Assembly: GCA_045637425.1 (NCBI GenBank)
Contig: JAZTZL010000028.1
Location: forward strand, 1 to 64,000
Direction: 5' to 3'
DNA from: CAJGBR01 sp045637425
GTDB taxonomy: Bacteria > Bacteroidota > Bacteroidia > Bacteroidales > Rikenellaceae
Length of the DNA: 64,000 nt
Below, one piece after another: positions 42,964 through 51,651 of this stretch. The notes beneath the pieces are model-generated. The model worked only from the letters and a program-made list of their open reading frames with translations, made no database searches and was not told the origin of the DNA. A program made the translations under genes and the position numbers. The first letter of the stretch is position 1. Every line of letters begins with the position of its first letter.

Positions 42964-45069
42964 ATGAAGAAAGCTTTACTTTTTATTATGTCCGCCCTGT
43001 TTGTGGCAGGAACAAGTTTGGAAAGTCGCGCCGATGAAGGTATGTGGCTGCCAAGCACAATCAACAAAACTCGCATCAAACAGATGCAACAACGAGGCTT
43101 GAAACTCAAAGCACAAGACCTTTACAATGAGAATGGTACATCACTCAAAGATGCTATCGTACTGTTCGGCACAGGTTGTACAGGCGAATTGATTTCAGGC
43201 GAAGGTCTGTTGCTGACCAACCACCACTGCGGCTACTCGGCAATCCAGAGCCATAGTACCGTAGAACACGACTACCTGACAAACGGATTCTGGGCTATGA
43301 ACCGTAGCGAAGAGTTGCCCACAGGATTCACCGTTTCATTCCTTGTCAGAATGGAAGATGTTACTGACCAAGTATTGGCCGGCACAAATGAAAATATGAC
43401 AACCGAAGAGAGAAACGAAATAATTAAAAAGAATGCCGAAGCAGTCAAAGCTAAAGCAAACGAAGGCAATACTTACAAAATCGACATCAAGCCGTTGTTC
43501 TATGGCAATCAATACTTTATGTATGTTTTCGAAGTATTCGAAGATATCCGTATGGTAGGAGCTCCGCCATCATCAATCGGCAAGTTCGGTGGTGATACCG
43601 ACAACTGGGTATGGCCGCGCCACACAGGCGACTTCTCTCTGTTCCGCATCTACGCAGACAAGAACAACCGCCCAGCAAAATACTCTAAAGATAATGTTCC
43701 TTACCGTCCGAAAAAATTCTTCACACTTGCAACCCAGGGTGCTAAAGAGGGTGACTTCACATTCGTTTACGGTTTCCCGGGCAGCACTCAGGAGTATATC
43801 CTCTCTTACGGCATTGACTACATCGCAAACCAAGGTGACCCGCTGAAGATTGCTCTGCGCACAAAACGCCTCGACGTGATGAACAAATACCAATCTTCAG
43901 ACCCAGCTATCCGCATCAAATACGCATCAAAGAATGCCAACGTATCTAACGCGTGGAAAAAATGGCAAGGCGAAATGAAAGGTCTCAGACGTTTGGGCAC
44001 CGTAGAAAAGAAACGCAAACTCGAGAGAGAATTCACAGAATGGGCTAAGGATAAACCCGAATACAGCAACATCGTGAGCGAAATGGGCACATTGTATGGC
44101 GAACTCGAAAAATACGCATTGATGACCGACTACTATGTAGAGGCATTCCGCGCTATGGAATTCGTGGCATTCGCTGAACGTCTTTCAAAAATGGAAGGCA
44201 AAGATAAGATGATTGCTGCAGGTAAAGGTTACTTCAAAAACTATGTAACTCAAATCGACAAGGAGATTTCTCTGATGTTGTTTGACGAATACACAAAGAA
44301 CGTTCCTCTGGAATATCGCGGTTGTGAACATTGCAAAAAGTGTGATAACAGACCTGCTTGCAAAGTAATCGAAAACATCTTCGCTAATTCGGCTTTGGTA
44401 GACCAGGCTAAGTTTGACGCACTGATGGCAAGAGAAGATGCAGAAAAGGCTTTGGCTGAAGATATTGCAATGAAGTTCTTTGTTAAGTTCAGAGATGCCT
44501 ACAACAAAAACGTGGCTCCGAAATACAAAGAATTGAACGCTCGCATCACAGACCGCTATCGCACATATATGCGCGGTTTGATGGAATTCCAACCAGAACG
44601 TCCGTTCTATCCAGACGCAAACCTGACACTGCGAATCGCCTACGGTAAGATAGCAGGCTACCAACCCGCAGACGGCGCTACATATAGAAGCCACACTACA
44701 ATCGACGGCATTATGGAAAAGGATAATCCCGAGATTTATGACTATGATATTCCGCAACGACTCAGAGATGTTTACGCAGCCAAAGACTACGGTCGCTGGG
44801 CAGTAAACGGCACCGTACCCGTAGCATTCCTTGCTGCAAACCACACAACAGGTGGTAACTCTGGCAGCCCGATTCTCAACGCTCGCGGCGAATTGCTTGG
44901 TGCAAACTTCGACCGCACTTGGGAAGGTACTATGAGTGACTTGGAATATGATCCTGAAGTTTGCCGCAACATCTCGGTAGACATTCGCTATGTGCTGTTC
45001 GTAATCGACCGAATCGGTGGAGCAAGCTACCTGTTCGACGAAATGAAATTCGCTAAAAAATTGAAATAG
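42964..45069 (+). CDS. S46 family peptidase, DPP11-type (Asp/Glu-specific dipeptidyl peptidase)
   Basis: This 701-residue exported peptidase has a signal peptide (residues 1-23). The triad is His88 (NHHCGYSA), an Asp in HTGDFSLFR (Asp223) and Ser633 (GGNSGSP). Residue Arg651 (NFDR) is 18 positions after the serine, as Arg673 is after Ser655 in Porphyromonas DPP11. DPP7 has Gly at that site, so Asp/Glu specificity is predicted. An unexpected CxxCxxCx5C motif is present at 454-466 in the helical domain. The ATG at 42964 is chosen because upstream in-frame codons lack a signal peptide and cross the promoter. Confidence 0.9.
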   Translation: MKKALLFIMSALFVAGTSLESRADEGMWLPSTINKTRIKQMQQRGLKLKAQDLYNENGTSLKDAIVLFGTGCTGELISGEGLLLTNHHCGYSAIQSHSTVEHDYLTNGFWAMNRSEELPTGFTVSFLVRMEDVTDQVLAGTNENMTTEERNEIIKKNAEAVKAKANEGNTYKIDIKPLFYGNQYFMYVFEVFEDIRMVGAPPSSIGKFGGDTDNWVWPRHTGDFSLFRIYADKNNRPAKYSKDNVPYRPKKFFTLATQGAKEGDFTFVYGFPGSTQEYILSYGIDYIANQGDPLKIALRTKRLDVMNKYQSSDPAIRIKYASKNANVSNAWKKWQGEMKGLRRLGTVEKKRKLEREFTEWAKDKPEYSNIVSEMGTLYGELEKYALMTDYYVEAFRAMEFVAFAERLSKMEGKDKMIAAGKGYFKNYVTQIDKEISLMLFDEYTKNVPLEYRGCEHCKKCDNRPACKVIENIFANSALVDQAKFDALMAREDAEKALAEDIAMKFFVKFRDAYNKNVAPKYKELNARITDRYRTYMRGLMEFQPERPFYPDANLTLRIAYGKIAGYQPADGATYRSHTTIDGIMEKDNPEIYDYDIPQRLRDVYAAKDYGRWAVNGTVPVAFLAANHTTGGNSGSPILNARGELLGANFDRTWEGTMSDLEYDPEVCRNISVDIRYVLFVIDRIGGASYLFDEMKFAKKLK

Positions 45070-45100
45070 TCCTTTTCAGGGATATTTATACCAATTAATC

Positions 45101-45140
45101 AAAAAAGGTGCAGCCCAACATTCCGAGCTGCACTTTTTAT
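45101..45140 (+). terminator. Rho-independent terminator of the S46 peptidase gene
   Basis: GTGCAGC pairs with GCTGCAC, flanked by A-run and T-run (TTTTTATTTTT), starting 31 bases after the stop. Confidence 0.85.
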
Positions 45141-45186
45141 TTTTGCACTATTGCGGAATAAGTTCTCTTATTTATTGGCTTTTCGA

Positions 45187-45217
45187 TTGATTTTTCCGCA
45201 GATATTCATTACCTTTG
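45187..45217 (+). promoter_or_regulatory. Promoter of aspS
   Basis: TTG at 45187-45189, 20-base spacer and TACCTTTG at 45210-45217, 36 bases before the ATG. Confidence 0.75.
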
Positions 45218-45253
45218 TGGATTATATTAACGATAACAATAAACAGAACAGAT

Positions 45254-47008
45254 ATGTACAGGACACACACTTGCGGCGAACTGACAATCGCCGATGTAGG
45301 AAAAACCGTAACACTCTCGGGCTGGGTGCAAAAGGCTCGCAAACTCGGGGCTATGACTTTTATCGACATTCGCGACAGATATGGCATCACACAAGCTGTA
45401 GCAGATGACACTACAACCGATGAGGTTAAAGAACGTGCTGCATCGCTGGGTCGTGAATTTGTCATTCAGGCAACAGGTACAGTTCGCGAACGCCAATCGA
45501 AAAACCCCAAACTCGCAACGGGAGATATCGAATTGGTAATTGAATCGCTCAATATACTCAACACTTCGGCTACGCCGCCATTCACCATCGAAGAAAACTC
45601 TGATGGTGGAGATGACCTGAGAATGCACTACCGCTACCTCGACCTGCGTCGCCCACCGCTGAGAGATGCGATGGTGTTGCGACACAAAATGGCATTCGAA
45701 ATCAGAAACTATATGGATTCTCGCAACTTCCTCGAAATTGAGACTCCATATATGATTAGCTCAACGCCCGAAGGTGCTCGCGACTTCATCGTACCGTCAA
45801 GACTTAACCCGGGTAAGTTCTACGCGCTGCCACAATCGCCGCAGACTTTCAAGCAGTTGCTGATGGTAGCAGGTTATGACCGCTACTTCCAGATTGTGCG
45901 CTGCTTCCGCGACGAAGACCTGCGTGCCGACCGACAACCCGAATTCACACAGGTAGACTGCGAAATGTCTTTCGTAGAACGCGACGATGTACTTAATATG
46001 TTCGAAGGCTTGATTAAACATATGTTTGACAAGGTATTGGACGTGAAATTCGATATGCCGTTCCCGAGAATGAGCTGGGAAGAGGCAATGTCGCGCTACG
46101 GTTCGGATAAACCAGATATCCGCTTCGGAATGGAATTCAATGACATTACGGACATTACTCGCAACTCGGGCTTCGTAGTATTCGACTCGGCTAAATATGT
46201 TGGTGCAATCTGCGCAAAAGGCTGTGCATCATACACTCGCAAACAACTCGACCAACTGACCGAATTTGTAAAACGTCCGCAAATCGGCGCTAAAGGCTTA
46301 GTTTATGCGCGCGTTGAAGAGAACGGAAATATCAAATCGAGCGCAGATAAATTCCTCAACCAAGAGCAACTGCAAGCAATCGCACAACGCTCAATGGCAG
46401 AGGCTGGCGACCTGATTCTGATTCTGGCTGGCGAACGCAAACAGACTTTGGCTGCATTGTGCCAACTGCGTCTTGAGATGGGTAACCAACTCGGGCTGCG
46501 CGATCCGAAGAAATTTGCGCCGCTGTGGGTTGTAGACTTCCCGCTGCTCGAATGGGACGACGAAACACAACGCTATTATGCTATGCACCACCCATTTACA
46601 TCTCCTAAGATTGACGAGGTGGCATTGTTGGATACCGACCCAGGCAAAGTACACGCAGATGCGTATGACTTTGTGTGCAACGGCGTAGAAGTAGGTGGTG
46701 GTTCGATAAGAATTCACGACGCACAACTGCAACAAAAGATGTTCAAAGCATTGGGATTCACCGAAGAACAGGCAGAAGCGCAATTCGGATTCTTGATGAA
46801 TGCGTTTAAGTTCGGAGCTCCGCCTCACGGTGGTATCGCATTCGGTCTTGACCGCTGGTGCTCGCTCTTCGCAGGCGTGGAATCAATCCGCGACTTCATC
46901 GCCTTCCCGAAGAACAATGCTGGTAGAGACGTGATGATCGACTCGCCGTCAATTATCTCTGAAGAACAACTCAAAGAGCTGAACATCAAACTCGTACCTC
47001 AGGAATAG
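45254..47008 (+). CDS. aspS: Aspartyl-tRNA synthetase (bacterial type)
   Basis: This 584-residue class II synthetase starts MYRTHTCGELTIADVGKTVTLSGWV. It has the N-terminal OB anticodon domain, motif 2 (FRDEDLRADRQPEFTQVDCEMSF), the bacterial GAD insertion (about 280-410) and motif 3 (GGIAFGLDRW). The long bacterial type with a GAD domain is expected. Upstream in-frame codons from 45215 fall in the promoter and are rejected. Confidence 0.96.
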   Translation: MYRTHTCGELTIADVGKTVTLSGWVQKARKLGAMTFIDIRDRYGITQAVADDTTTDEVKERAASLGREFVIQATGTVRERQSKNPKLATGDIELVIESLNILNTSATPPFTIEENSDGGDDLRMHYRYLDLRRPPLRDAMVLRHKMAFEIRNYMDSRNFLEIETPYMISSTPEGARDFIVPSRLNPGKFYALPQSPQTFKQLLMVAGYDRYFQIVRCFRDEDLRADRQPEFTQVDCEMSFVERDDVLNMFEGLIKHMFDKVLDVKFDMPFPRMSWEEAMSRYGSDKPDIRFGMEFNDITDITRNSGFVVFDSAKYVGAICAKGCASYTRKQLDQLTEFVKRPQIGAKGLVYARVEENGNIKSSADKFLNQEQLQAIAQRSMAEAGDLILILAGERKQTLAALCQLRLEMGNQLGLRDPKKFAPLWVVDFPLLEWDDETQRYYAMHHPFTSPKIDEVALLDTDPGKVHADAYDFVCNGVEVGGGSIRIHDAQLQQKMFKALGFTEEQAEAQFGFLMNAFKFGAPPHGGIAFGLDRWCSLFAGVESIRDFIAFPKNNAGRDVMIDSPSIISEEQLKELNIKLVPQE

Positions 47009-47037
47009 ACCCTTTTGTGATCACACACATAAACAAT

Positions 47038-47073
47038 GAAACGCCGGAATCTCTCACGAAATTCCGGCGTTTC
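47038..47073. terminator. Bidirectional terminator after aspS and the small acidic gene
   Basis: Perfect 13-base arms GAAACGCCGGAAT and ATTCCGGCGTTTC with a 10-base loop. It lies 30 bases after aspS and 32 bases after the convergent 49-codon gene. Confidence 0.8.
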
Positions 47074-47104
47074 TCCCCTAAAAATCACACACAACCCAAC
47101 ACAC

Positions 47105-47254
47105 TTAATTCAATTCACAACCCAATTTGCCGTACGCATCTCTCAGCATCATATCAATAGTCAACAAATCGAAATCGTCTTTGATGACCTCACTCAAGTA
47201 CAGCGCATTTTCTCTCTCACATTCAGTTAAATACAAATTGTCATCATCTTCCAT
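47105..47254 (-). CDS. Small acidic protein downstream of the ECF sigma factor
   Basis: A 49-residue frame starting MEDDDNLYLTECEREN and ending AYGKLGCELN. It has 14 acidic and 4 basic residues. It appears soluble and helical. It starts 78 bases after the sigma factor stop, and a hairpin ends one base before its ATG. The orderly amphipathic sequence, the terminator after it and the tight location argue for a real gene. Function is unknown. A partner or inhibitor of the sigma factor is one possibility. Confidence 0.6.
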   Translation of the reverse strand: MEDDDNLYLTECERENALYLSEVIKDDFDLLTIDMMLRDAYGKLGCELN

Positions 47255-47255
47255 A

Positions 47256-47295
47256 GGCAGTCGTTATTAAGTTTATATACATAAAACGAACTGCC
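47256..47295 (-). promoter_or_regulatory. Hairpin abutting the start codon of the small acidic gene
   Basis: On the minus strand GGCAGTTCGTT pairs with AACGACTGCC (one bulged base). The hairpin ends one base before the ATG at 47254, so folding could hide the ribosome entry site. Confidence 0.5.
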
Positions 47296-47332
47296 CGAAT
47301 GAATTATTGTACACTAACTGAATTATTTTTCA

Positions 47333-47917
47333 TTAACACAGAGCTAAATTTTCCTCCTCGATCATCTTGCGCAGATTAATCAGTGCATAGCGCATTCTAC
47401 CCAGCGAGGTATTGATACTCACTCCCGTTTGTTCGGCAATCTCCTTGAAACTCAGTCCGTGGTAGTGGCGCAAAATCACCACCTCTTTCTGTTCGGCAGA
47501 GAGTCGCTCAACGAGTCGGCGGATAGTCTGATGTTGTTGTTTTTCAATAATCCGGTCTTCGACATTTGAATCGACCAAATTCTTGTTATTCAAAACATTA
47601 ACTTCACAATTATCATACGACACCTTTGCTTCAGATTTTGTCTTTCTGAAGTAGTCTATTACCTGATTATGTGCAATACGGAGCATCCACGAGAGCAATT
47701 TACCACTCTCGACATACCTATTTTCATTCAGAGATTTGACAATCTTTATGAATGTTTCTTGGAAGATATCATCAGCCAAAGCCTCGGACTTAACCATATT
47801 CCTGATATAATCGAAAACACGTTTTTTATAACGATCAATAATTTCAGAAATGGCGTCCTCTTCCCCTACCGAATATCTATTCAGCAGTTCCAAATCATTT
47901 AGATTTCTCAGTTTCAT
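47333..47917 (-). CDS. ECF-type RNA polymerase sigma factor
   Basis: This 194-residue sigma-70 family protein has region 2 (residues 20-90: ALADDIFQETFIKIVKSL, SWMLRIAHNQVIDYFRKTKS) and region 4 (125-180: LSAEQKEVVILRHYHGLSFKEIAEQTGVS, with SLGRMRYALINLRK). It is not next to an FecR-type anti-sigma or SusC/SusD genes, unlike most Bacteroidota ECF factors. It therefore resembles the stand-alone conserved type. The only gene downstream is the small acidic one. A weak -7-like box (TATCTTGC, reverse of 47982-47989) lies upstream. Confidence 0.92.
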   Translation of the reverse strand: MKLRNLNDLELLNRYSVGEEDAISEIIDRYKKRVFDYIRNMVKSEALADDIFQETFIKIVKSLNENRYVESGKLLSWMLRIAHNQVIDYFRKTKSEAKVSYDNCEVNVLNNKNLVDSNVEDRIIEKQQHQTIRRLVERLSAEQKEVVILRHYHGLSFKEIAEQTGVSINTSLGRMRYALINLRKMIEEENLALC

Positions 47918-48107
47918 CGTCTACTCAATTATTGGTCAGAGTAGAGTTCAATCAATAGGCATTTCCTTTTATGGTTCGAGTGCAAGATAGGAAACTTTTT
48001 TCATTTTTCCAAATATTTGTTCAATTTTCTGTACCTCAAAACATAAATTTATTTATTTACAACGATTTACAAAATGTCAATTTTTACCGACAAAATATCA
48101 AAAAAGT

Positions 48108-48141
48108 AAAATCTGCCTGCAAATTAATGCAAGCAGATTTT
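48108..48141 (-). terminator. Terminator of the serC-serA-DUF1015 unit
   Basis: AAAATCTGCCTGCA pairs with TGCAAGCAGATTTT (one mismatch) around AATTAA. On the minus strand it ends in TTTTACTTTTTT, 28 bases after the DUF1015 stop. Confidence 0.8.
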
Positions 48142-48168
48142 CATTTATACAACTATTTAAGATGTAGT

Positions 48169-49407
48169 TTAGTCGAGCGCGTGGATAACCAAACCTGAAC
48201 GCAACTTCGGTTCAAACCAAGTTGTCTTCGGAGGCATAATGTTACCAGTATCAGCGATGTCGATCAATTGTTTCATTGATACTGGGTAGAGAGCGAATGC
48301 GATTTGCATTTCACCGCTATCAACACGGCGTTTCAATTCGCCCAAACCACGGATACCGCCAACGAAGTCGATACGTTTGTCAGTACGCAAGTCTTTGATA
48401 CCGAAGATTTCGTCCAAAACGAGGTTAGACAAGATAGTAACGTCGAGAACGCCAATCGGGTCGTTATCGTTGTAAGTGCCAGGCTTAGCAGTGAAGCTAT
48501 ACCATTTACCGTCGATATACATTGAGAAATTGTGCAAACCGCTCGGTTCGTAAATTTCAGCACCCATTTCTTTAACTTCGAAGTTCTTACCGAGTTTTTC
48601 GATAACTTCTTCTTTAGTCAGACCGTTCAAATCTTTCAACACGCGGTTGTAGTCAATAATCTTCAATTGGTTGTCAGGGAAGATAACTGACAAGAAGAAA
48701 CAGTATTCTTCATCACCAGTGTGGTTCGGATTAGCAGCCTTCTTTTCTTCGCCCACACGAGCAGCTGCTGCAGTACGGTGGTGACCGTCAGCAACATACA
48801 TTGCAGGGATTTCAGCAAAGATTTCAGTGATGCGGTCGATCATCTTGCGATCTTTGATTACCCAGAATTGGTGACCAAAACCTTCGTCAGATACGAAGTC
48901 GTATTCAGGTGTACCCTTAACAACTTCAGCAACCATTGCGTCGATTTCAGCGTTAGCCGGATAAGTGAAGAACACCGGTTCAATGTTAGCGTTTTGGATA
49001 CGAACGTGAATCATACGGTCATCTTCTTTTTCTTTACGAGTCAATTCGTGCTTTTTGATTGCACCTGACAAGTAATCTTCGAAGTAACTTGCAGCAACCA
49101 GACCATATTGAGTACGGCCTTCCATAGTCTGCGCGTAGATGTAGTAGAATTCTTCGTTATCTTGAACCAACCAACCGTTAGCTTTCCACTTTTTGAAGTT
49201 TTCAACAGCCTTGTCATAAACTTCTTGGCAGTGTTCGTCTGCGATCGGATCGAAGTCGATTTCCGGTTTAATGATGTGATACAAAGATCTTTCTGTAGCT
49301 TCAGCCTTAGCTTCTTCTGAGTTCAACACGTCATAAGGACGAGAAGAAACTTCTGCAGCCATTTCTTTCGGAGGACGAATGCCCTTGAACGGTTTAATTC
49401 TTACCAT
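48169..49407 (-). CDS. DUF1015 family protein, linked to serine biosynthesis
   Basis: This 412-residue cytoplasmic protein belongs to DUF1015 (RIKPFKGIRPP start; KKHELTRKEKEDDR near residue 120). The motif YVADGHHRTAAAA near residue 205 resembles the DGHHR/DGHTR box of ParB/sulfiredoxin-fold proteins, among them free serine kinases. It is the third gene after serC and serA on the same strand. That association is common in Bacteroidota, from memory, and suggests a role with serine or phosphoserine. No phosphoserine phosphatase is in the window. Activity is not established. Confidence 0.88.
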   Translation of the reverse strand: MVRIKPFKGIRPPKEMAAEVSSRPYDVLNSEEAKAEATERSLYHIIKPEIDFDPIADEHCQEVYDKAVENFKKWKANGWLVQDNEEFYYIYAQTMEGRTQYGLVAASYFEDYLSGAIKKHELTRKEKEDDRMIHVRIQNANIEPVFFTYPANAEIDAMVAEVVKGTPEYDFVSDEGFGHQFWVIKDRKMIDRITEIFAEIPAMYVADGHHRTAAAARVGEEKKAANPNHTGDEEYCFFLSVIFPDNQLKIIDYNRVLKDLNGLTKEEVIEKLGKNFEVKEMGAEIYEPSGLHNFSMYIDGKWYSFTAKPGTYNDNDPIGVLDVTILSNLVLDEIFGIKDLRTDKRIDFVGGIRGLGELKRRVDSGEMQIAFALYPVSMKQLIDIADTGNIMPPKTTWFEPKLRSGLVIHALD

Positions 49408-49426
49408 ATTATTTCGATTATAAGAG

Positions 49427-49457
49427 TCAAACCGCCTTAACGGGTAAGACGGTTTGA
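49427..49457 (-). other. Intercistronic hairpin between serA and DUF1015
   Basis: TCAAACCGCCTTA pairs with TAAGACGGTTTGA (13 pairs, one G-U type on the minus strand). It is not followed by a T-run, so it is more likely an RNA processing or stability element than a full terminator. Confidence 0.55.
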
Positions 49458-49467
49458 GCGTTATATA

Positions 49468-50388
49468 CTATTTATTAACTTGGAATCTGCGGTTACCGTT
49501 AACCAAGAAGTCAACGATTTGACGAGCAGCTGCCAAACCTGCGTTCATATTAGCTTCTGCAGTTTCAGCACCCATCTTCTTAGCAGTTGCGAATACCTGT
49601 GCAGGATATTTTTCCATCAACTGAGCCAAGTTTTCAGGAGCAACGTCTGAAGCATATTTGAAATCAGCACGTTCAGCCAATACTTTTTCCAGACCTTCTT
49701 CGTCAACAACTTCCTTACGAGCAGTGTTGATCAAAGCTGCACCCTTAGGCATCTTAGACAACAGATCGTAGTTCAAAGACTTCTTAGTTTCTGGAGTAGC
49801 CGGAATGTGAACTGATACGAAATCTGAGTTAGCGTAGAGTTCTTCTACAGATTGAACCATCTTCACGCCGTCATTTTGGCAAACTTCAGGATTAGCATAC
49901 GGGTCGAAAGTGATAACTTCCATACCGAATGCTTTACCATACAGACCTACCAAGCGACCTACGTTACCGTAAGCGTGGATACCGAGGCGTTTGCCTTTGA
50001 TTTCCTTACCTGTACCCGGAGTGAATTTGTTACGAGACATATAGATCATCATACCCAGCGCCAATTCAGCAACTGCGTTTGAGTTTTGACCCGGAGTGTT
50101 CATAACTACGATTTCGCGAGCTGTACAAGCAGCCAAGTCTACGTTGTCGTAACCAGCACCTGCGCGAACTACGATTTTCAAGTTCTTAGCAGCGTCAACT
50201 ACTTCCGGAGTAACTTTGTCGCTACGGATAATCAAAGCGTCAACGTCAGCAACAGCAGCCAACAATTCTGCTTTTTCAGTATATTTTTCGAGCATTACGA
50301 CTTCGAAGTTCGCATCGCTCAAGATTTGTTTGATACCATCAACCGCTGCTTTTGCGAACGGTTTTTCAGTTGCAACCAATACTTTCAT
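49468..50388 (-). CDS. serA: D-3-phosphoglycerate dehydrogenase, short type with catalytic Lys
   Basis: This 306-residue NAD-dependent 2-hydroxyacid dehydrogenase performs the first step of serine synthesis. It has Arg75 (VVRAGAGYDNVD), the Rossmann motif GIHAYGNVGRLVG (136-148) and SVHIPATPETK. The position of the catalytic histidine (usually TPH) reads TAKK, with Lys270, as in the IIIK subclass described for Entamoeba and Bacteroides. No ACT or other regulatory domain is present. It lies between serC and the DUF1015 gene. Confidence 0.93.
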   Translation of the reverse strand: MKVLVATEKPFAKAAVDGIKQILSDANFEVVMLEKYTEKAELLAAVADVDALIIRSDKVTPEVVDAAKNLKIVVRAGAGYDNVDLAACTAREIVVMNTPGQNSNAVAELALGMMIYMSRNKFTPGTGKEIKGKRLGIHAYGNVGRLVGLYGKAFGMEVITFDPYANPEVCQNDGVKMVQSVEELYANSDFVSVHIPATPETKKSLNYDLLSKMPKGAALINTARKEVVDEEGLEKVLAERADFKYASDVAPENLAQLMEKYPAQVFATAKKMGAETAEANMNAGLAAARQIVDFLVNGNRRFQVNK

Positions 50389-50414
50389 TGTTATATCTCT
50401 TTTATTGAGAATTA

Positions 50415-50439
50415 GGCGACCGTCCTGAGTCCGATCGCC
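50415..50439 (-). other. Intercistronic hairpin between serC and serA
   Basis: GGCGACCG (50415-50422) and CGATCGCC (50432-50439) pair with one G-U on the minus strand. There is no T-run after it. It resembles in place and type the hairpin after serA. Confidence 0.5.
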
Positions 50440-50460
50440 TTATCTCTGTTAATGTTCAAA

Positions 50461-51546
50461 TTATTTTGTATGCAATGCTTCGAATTCTTGCATTGTAGCA
50501 ACCAATGCTTCAACTGATTCCTTCGGGCAAGCGTTGTAGATAGATGCACGGAAACCACCAACTGAACGGTGACCCTTCATACCTACCATACCACGTTCTT
50601 TAGCGAATGCCATAAATTCAGCTTCGAATTCTTCTTTACCCGGAGCCATTACGAAGCAAACGTTCATCAGTGAGCGGTCTTCTTTAGCAGCTGTACCTAC
50701 GAACATTGAGTTGCGGTCGATTTCATTGTAAAGGATAGCAGCTTTTTCTTTGTTGCGACGGTACATTTCTTCAACACCACCGATTTCTTTAACCCACTTC
50801 AAAGTTTGGTACATTACGAAGATAGGGAATACAGGAGGAGTGTTGAACATAGAGTGGTTGCGAGCTTCTTCCGGATAGTGAGTAGCATAATCAACCATAG
50901 TTTGGAGCTTGCGACCTGATTGACCGAGCAAGTCTTTGCGAATGATTACGAAAGTAACACCTGCAGGGCCTACGTTCTTTTGAGCACCACCGTAGATCAT
51001 ACCGTACTTTTTGATATCAACCGGACGAGACATAATGTCTGAAGACATATCTGCAACCAAAGTTACAGGTGAGTCGATATCTTCGTGGATTTCAGTACCG
51101 TAGATAGTATTGTTTGTAGTGATGTGGAAATAGTCTGCATCAGTCGGGATAGTGTAGTTCTTCGGAATGTAGCTGTAAGTTTTGTCTTCTGAAGAAGCAA
51201 CAACTTCAACTTCGCCGTAGAATTTAGCTTCCTTAACTGCCTTCTTAGCCCAAACACCAGTTTGCAAGTAAGCAGCCTTAGTTTTCAACAAGTTAGCAGG
51301 AACTTCAAAGAATTGAGTTGAAGCACCACCACCCAAGAAGAAGATTGCATATTCTTCTGGAATGTTGAGAAGGTCACGCCAAAGTTGTTCAACTTCAGCC
51401 ATTACGCGTTCCCAACCCGGAGTACGGTGAGAAATTTCAAGAATACCGATACCGGTGTTATCGAAATCACGGATTGCTTCAATAGCAGCTTCGATAGCCT
51501 GCTTAGGAAGTACGCAGGGTCCTGCGTTAAAATTGTGTTTTGCCAT
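50461..51546 (-). CDS. serC: Phosphoserine aminotransferase
   Basis: This 361-residue class V aminotransferase converts 3-phosphohydroxypyruvate to phosphoserine and also acts in pyridoxal phosphate synthesis. It starts MAKHNFNAGPCVLP, has FFLGGGASTQF for phosphate binding and the cofactor lysine in YGGAQKNVGPAG. The frame stays open to 51606, but those 20 extra residues are not part of the family and lie in the leader, so the ATG at 51546 is used. Confidence 0.96.
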   Translation of the reverse strand: MAKHNFNAGPCVLPKQAIEAAIEAIRDFDNTGIGILEISHRTPGWERVMAEVEQLWRDLLNIPEEYAIFFLGGGASTQFFEVPANLLKTKAAYLQTGVWAKKAVKEAKFYGEVEVVASSEDKTYSYIPKNYTIPTDADYFHITTNNTIYGTEIHEDIDSPVTLVADMSSDIMSRPVDIKKYGMIYGGAQKNVGPAGVTFVIIRKDLLGQSGRKLQTMVDYATHYPEEARNHSMFNTPPVFPIFVMYQTLKWVKEIGGVEEMYRRNKEKAAILYNEIDRNSMFVGTAAKEDRSLMNVCFVMAPGKEEFEAEFMAFAKERGMVGMKGHRSVGGFRASIYNACPKESVEALVATMQEFEALHTK

Positions 51547-51651
51547 AACTAATTTATTTAAGTTGCGTTTATATATTAAACAATTATTCACACTCAAACG
51601 CAGCATTCAAATCGCACCTACTGCGACGAAACACTGCACTTAAATTTCTTG

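Noticed and set aside
51547..51606. N-terminal extension of serC
   Set aside because: The frame is open, but SerC proteins begin at the MAKHNFNAGP equivalent, and the extension lies in the leader.
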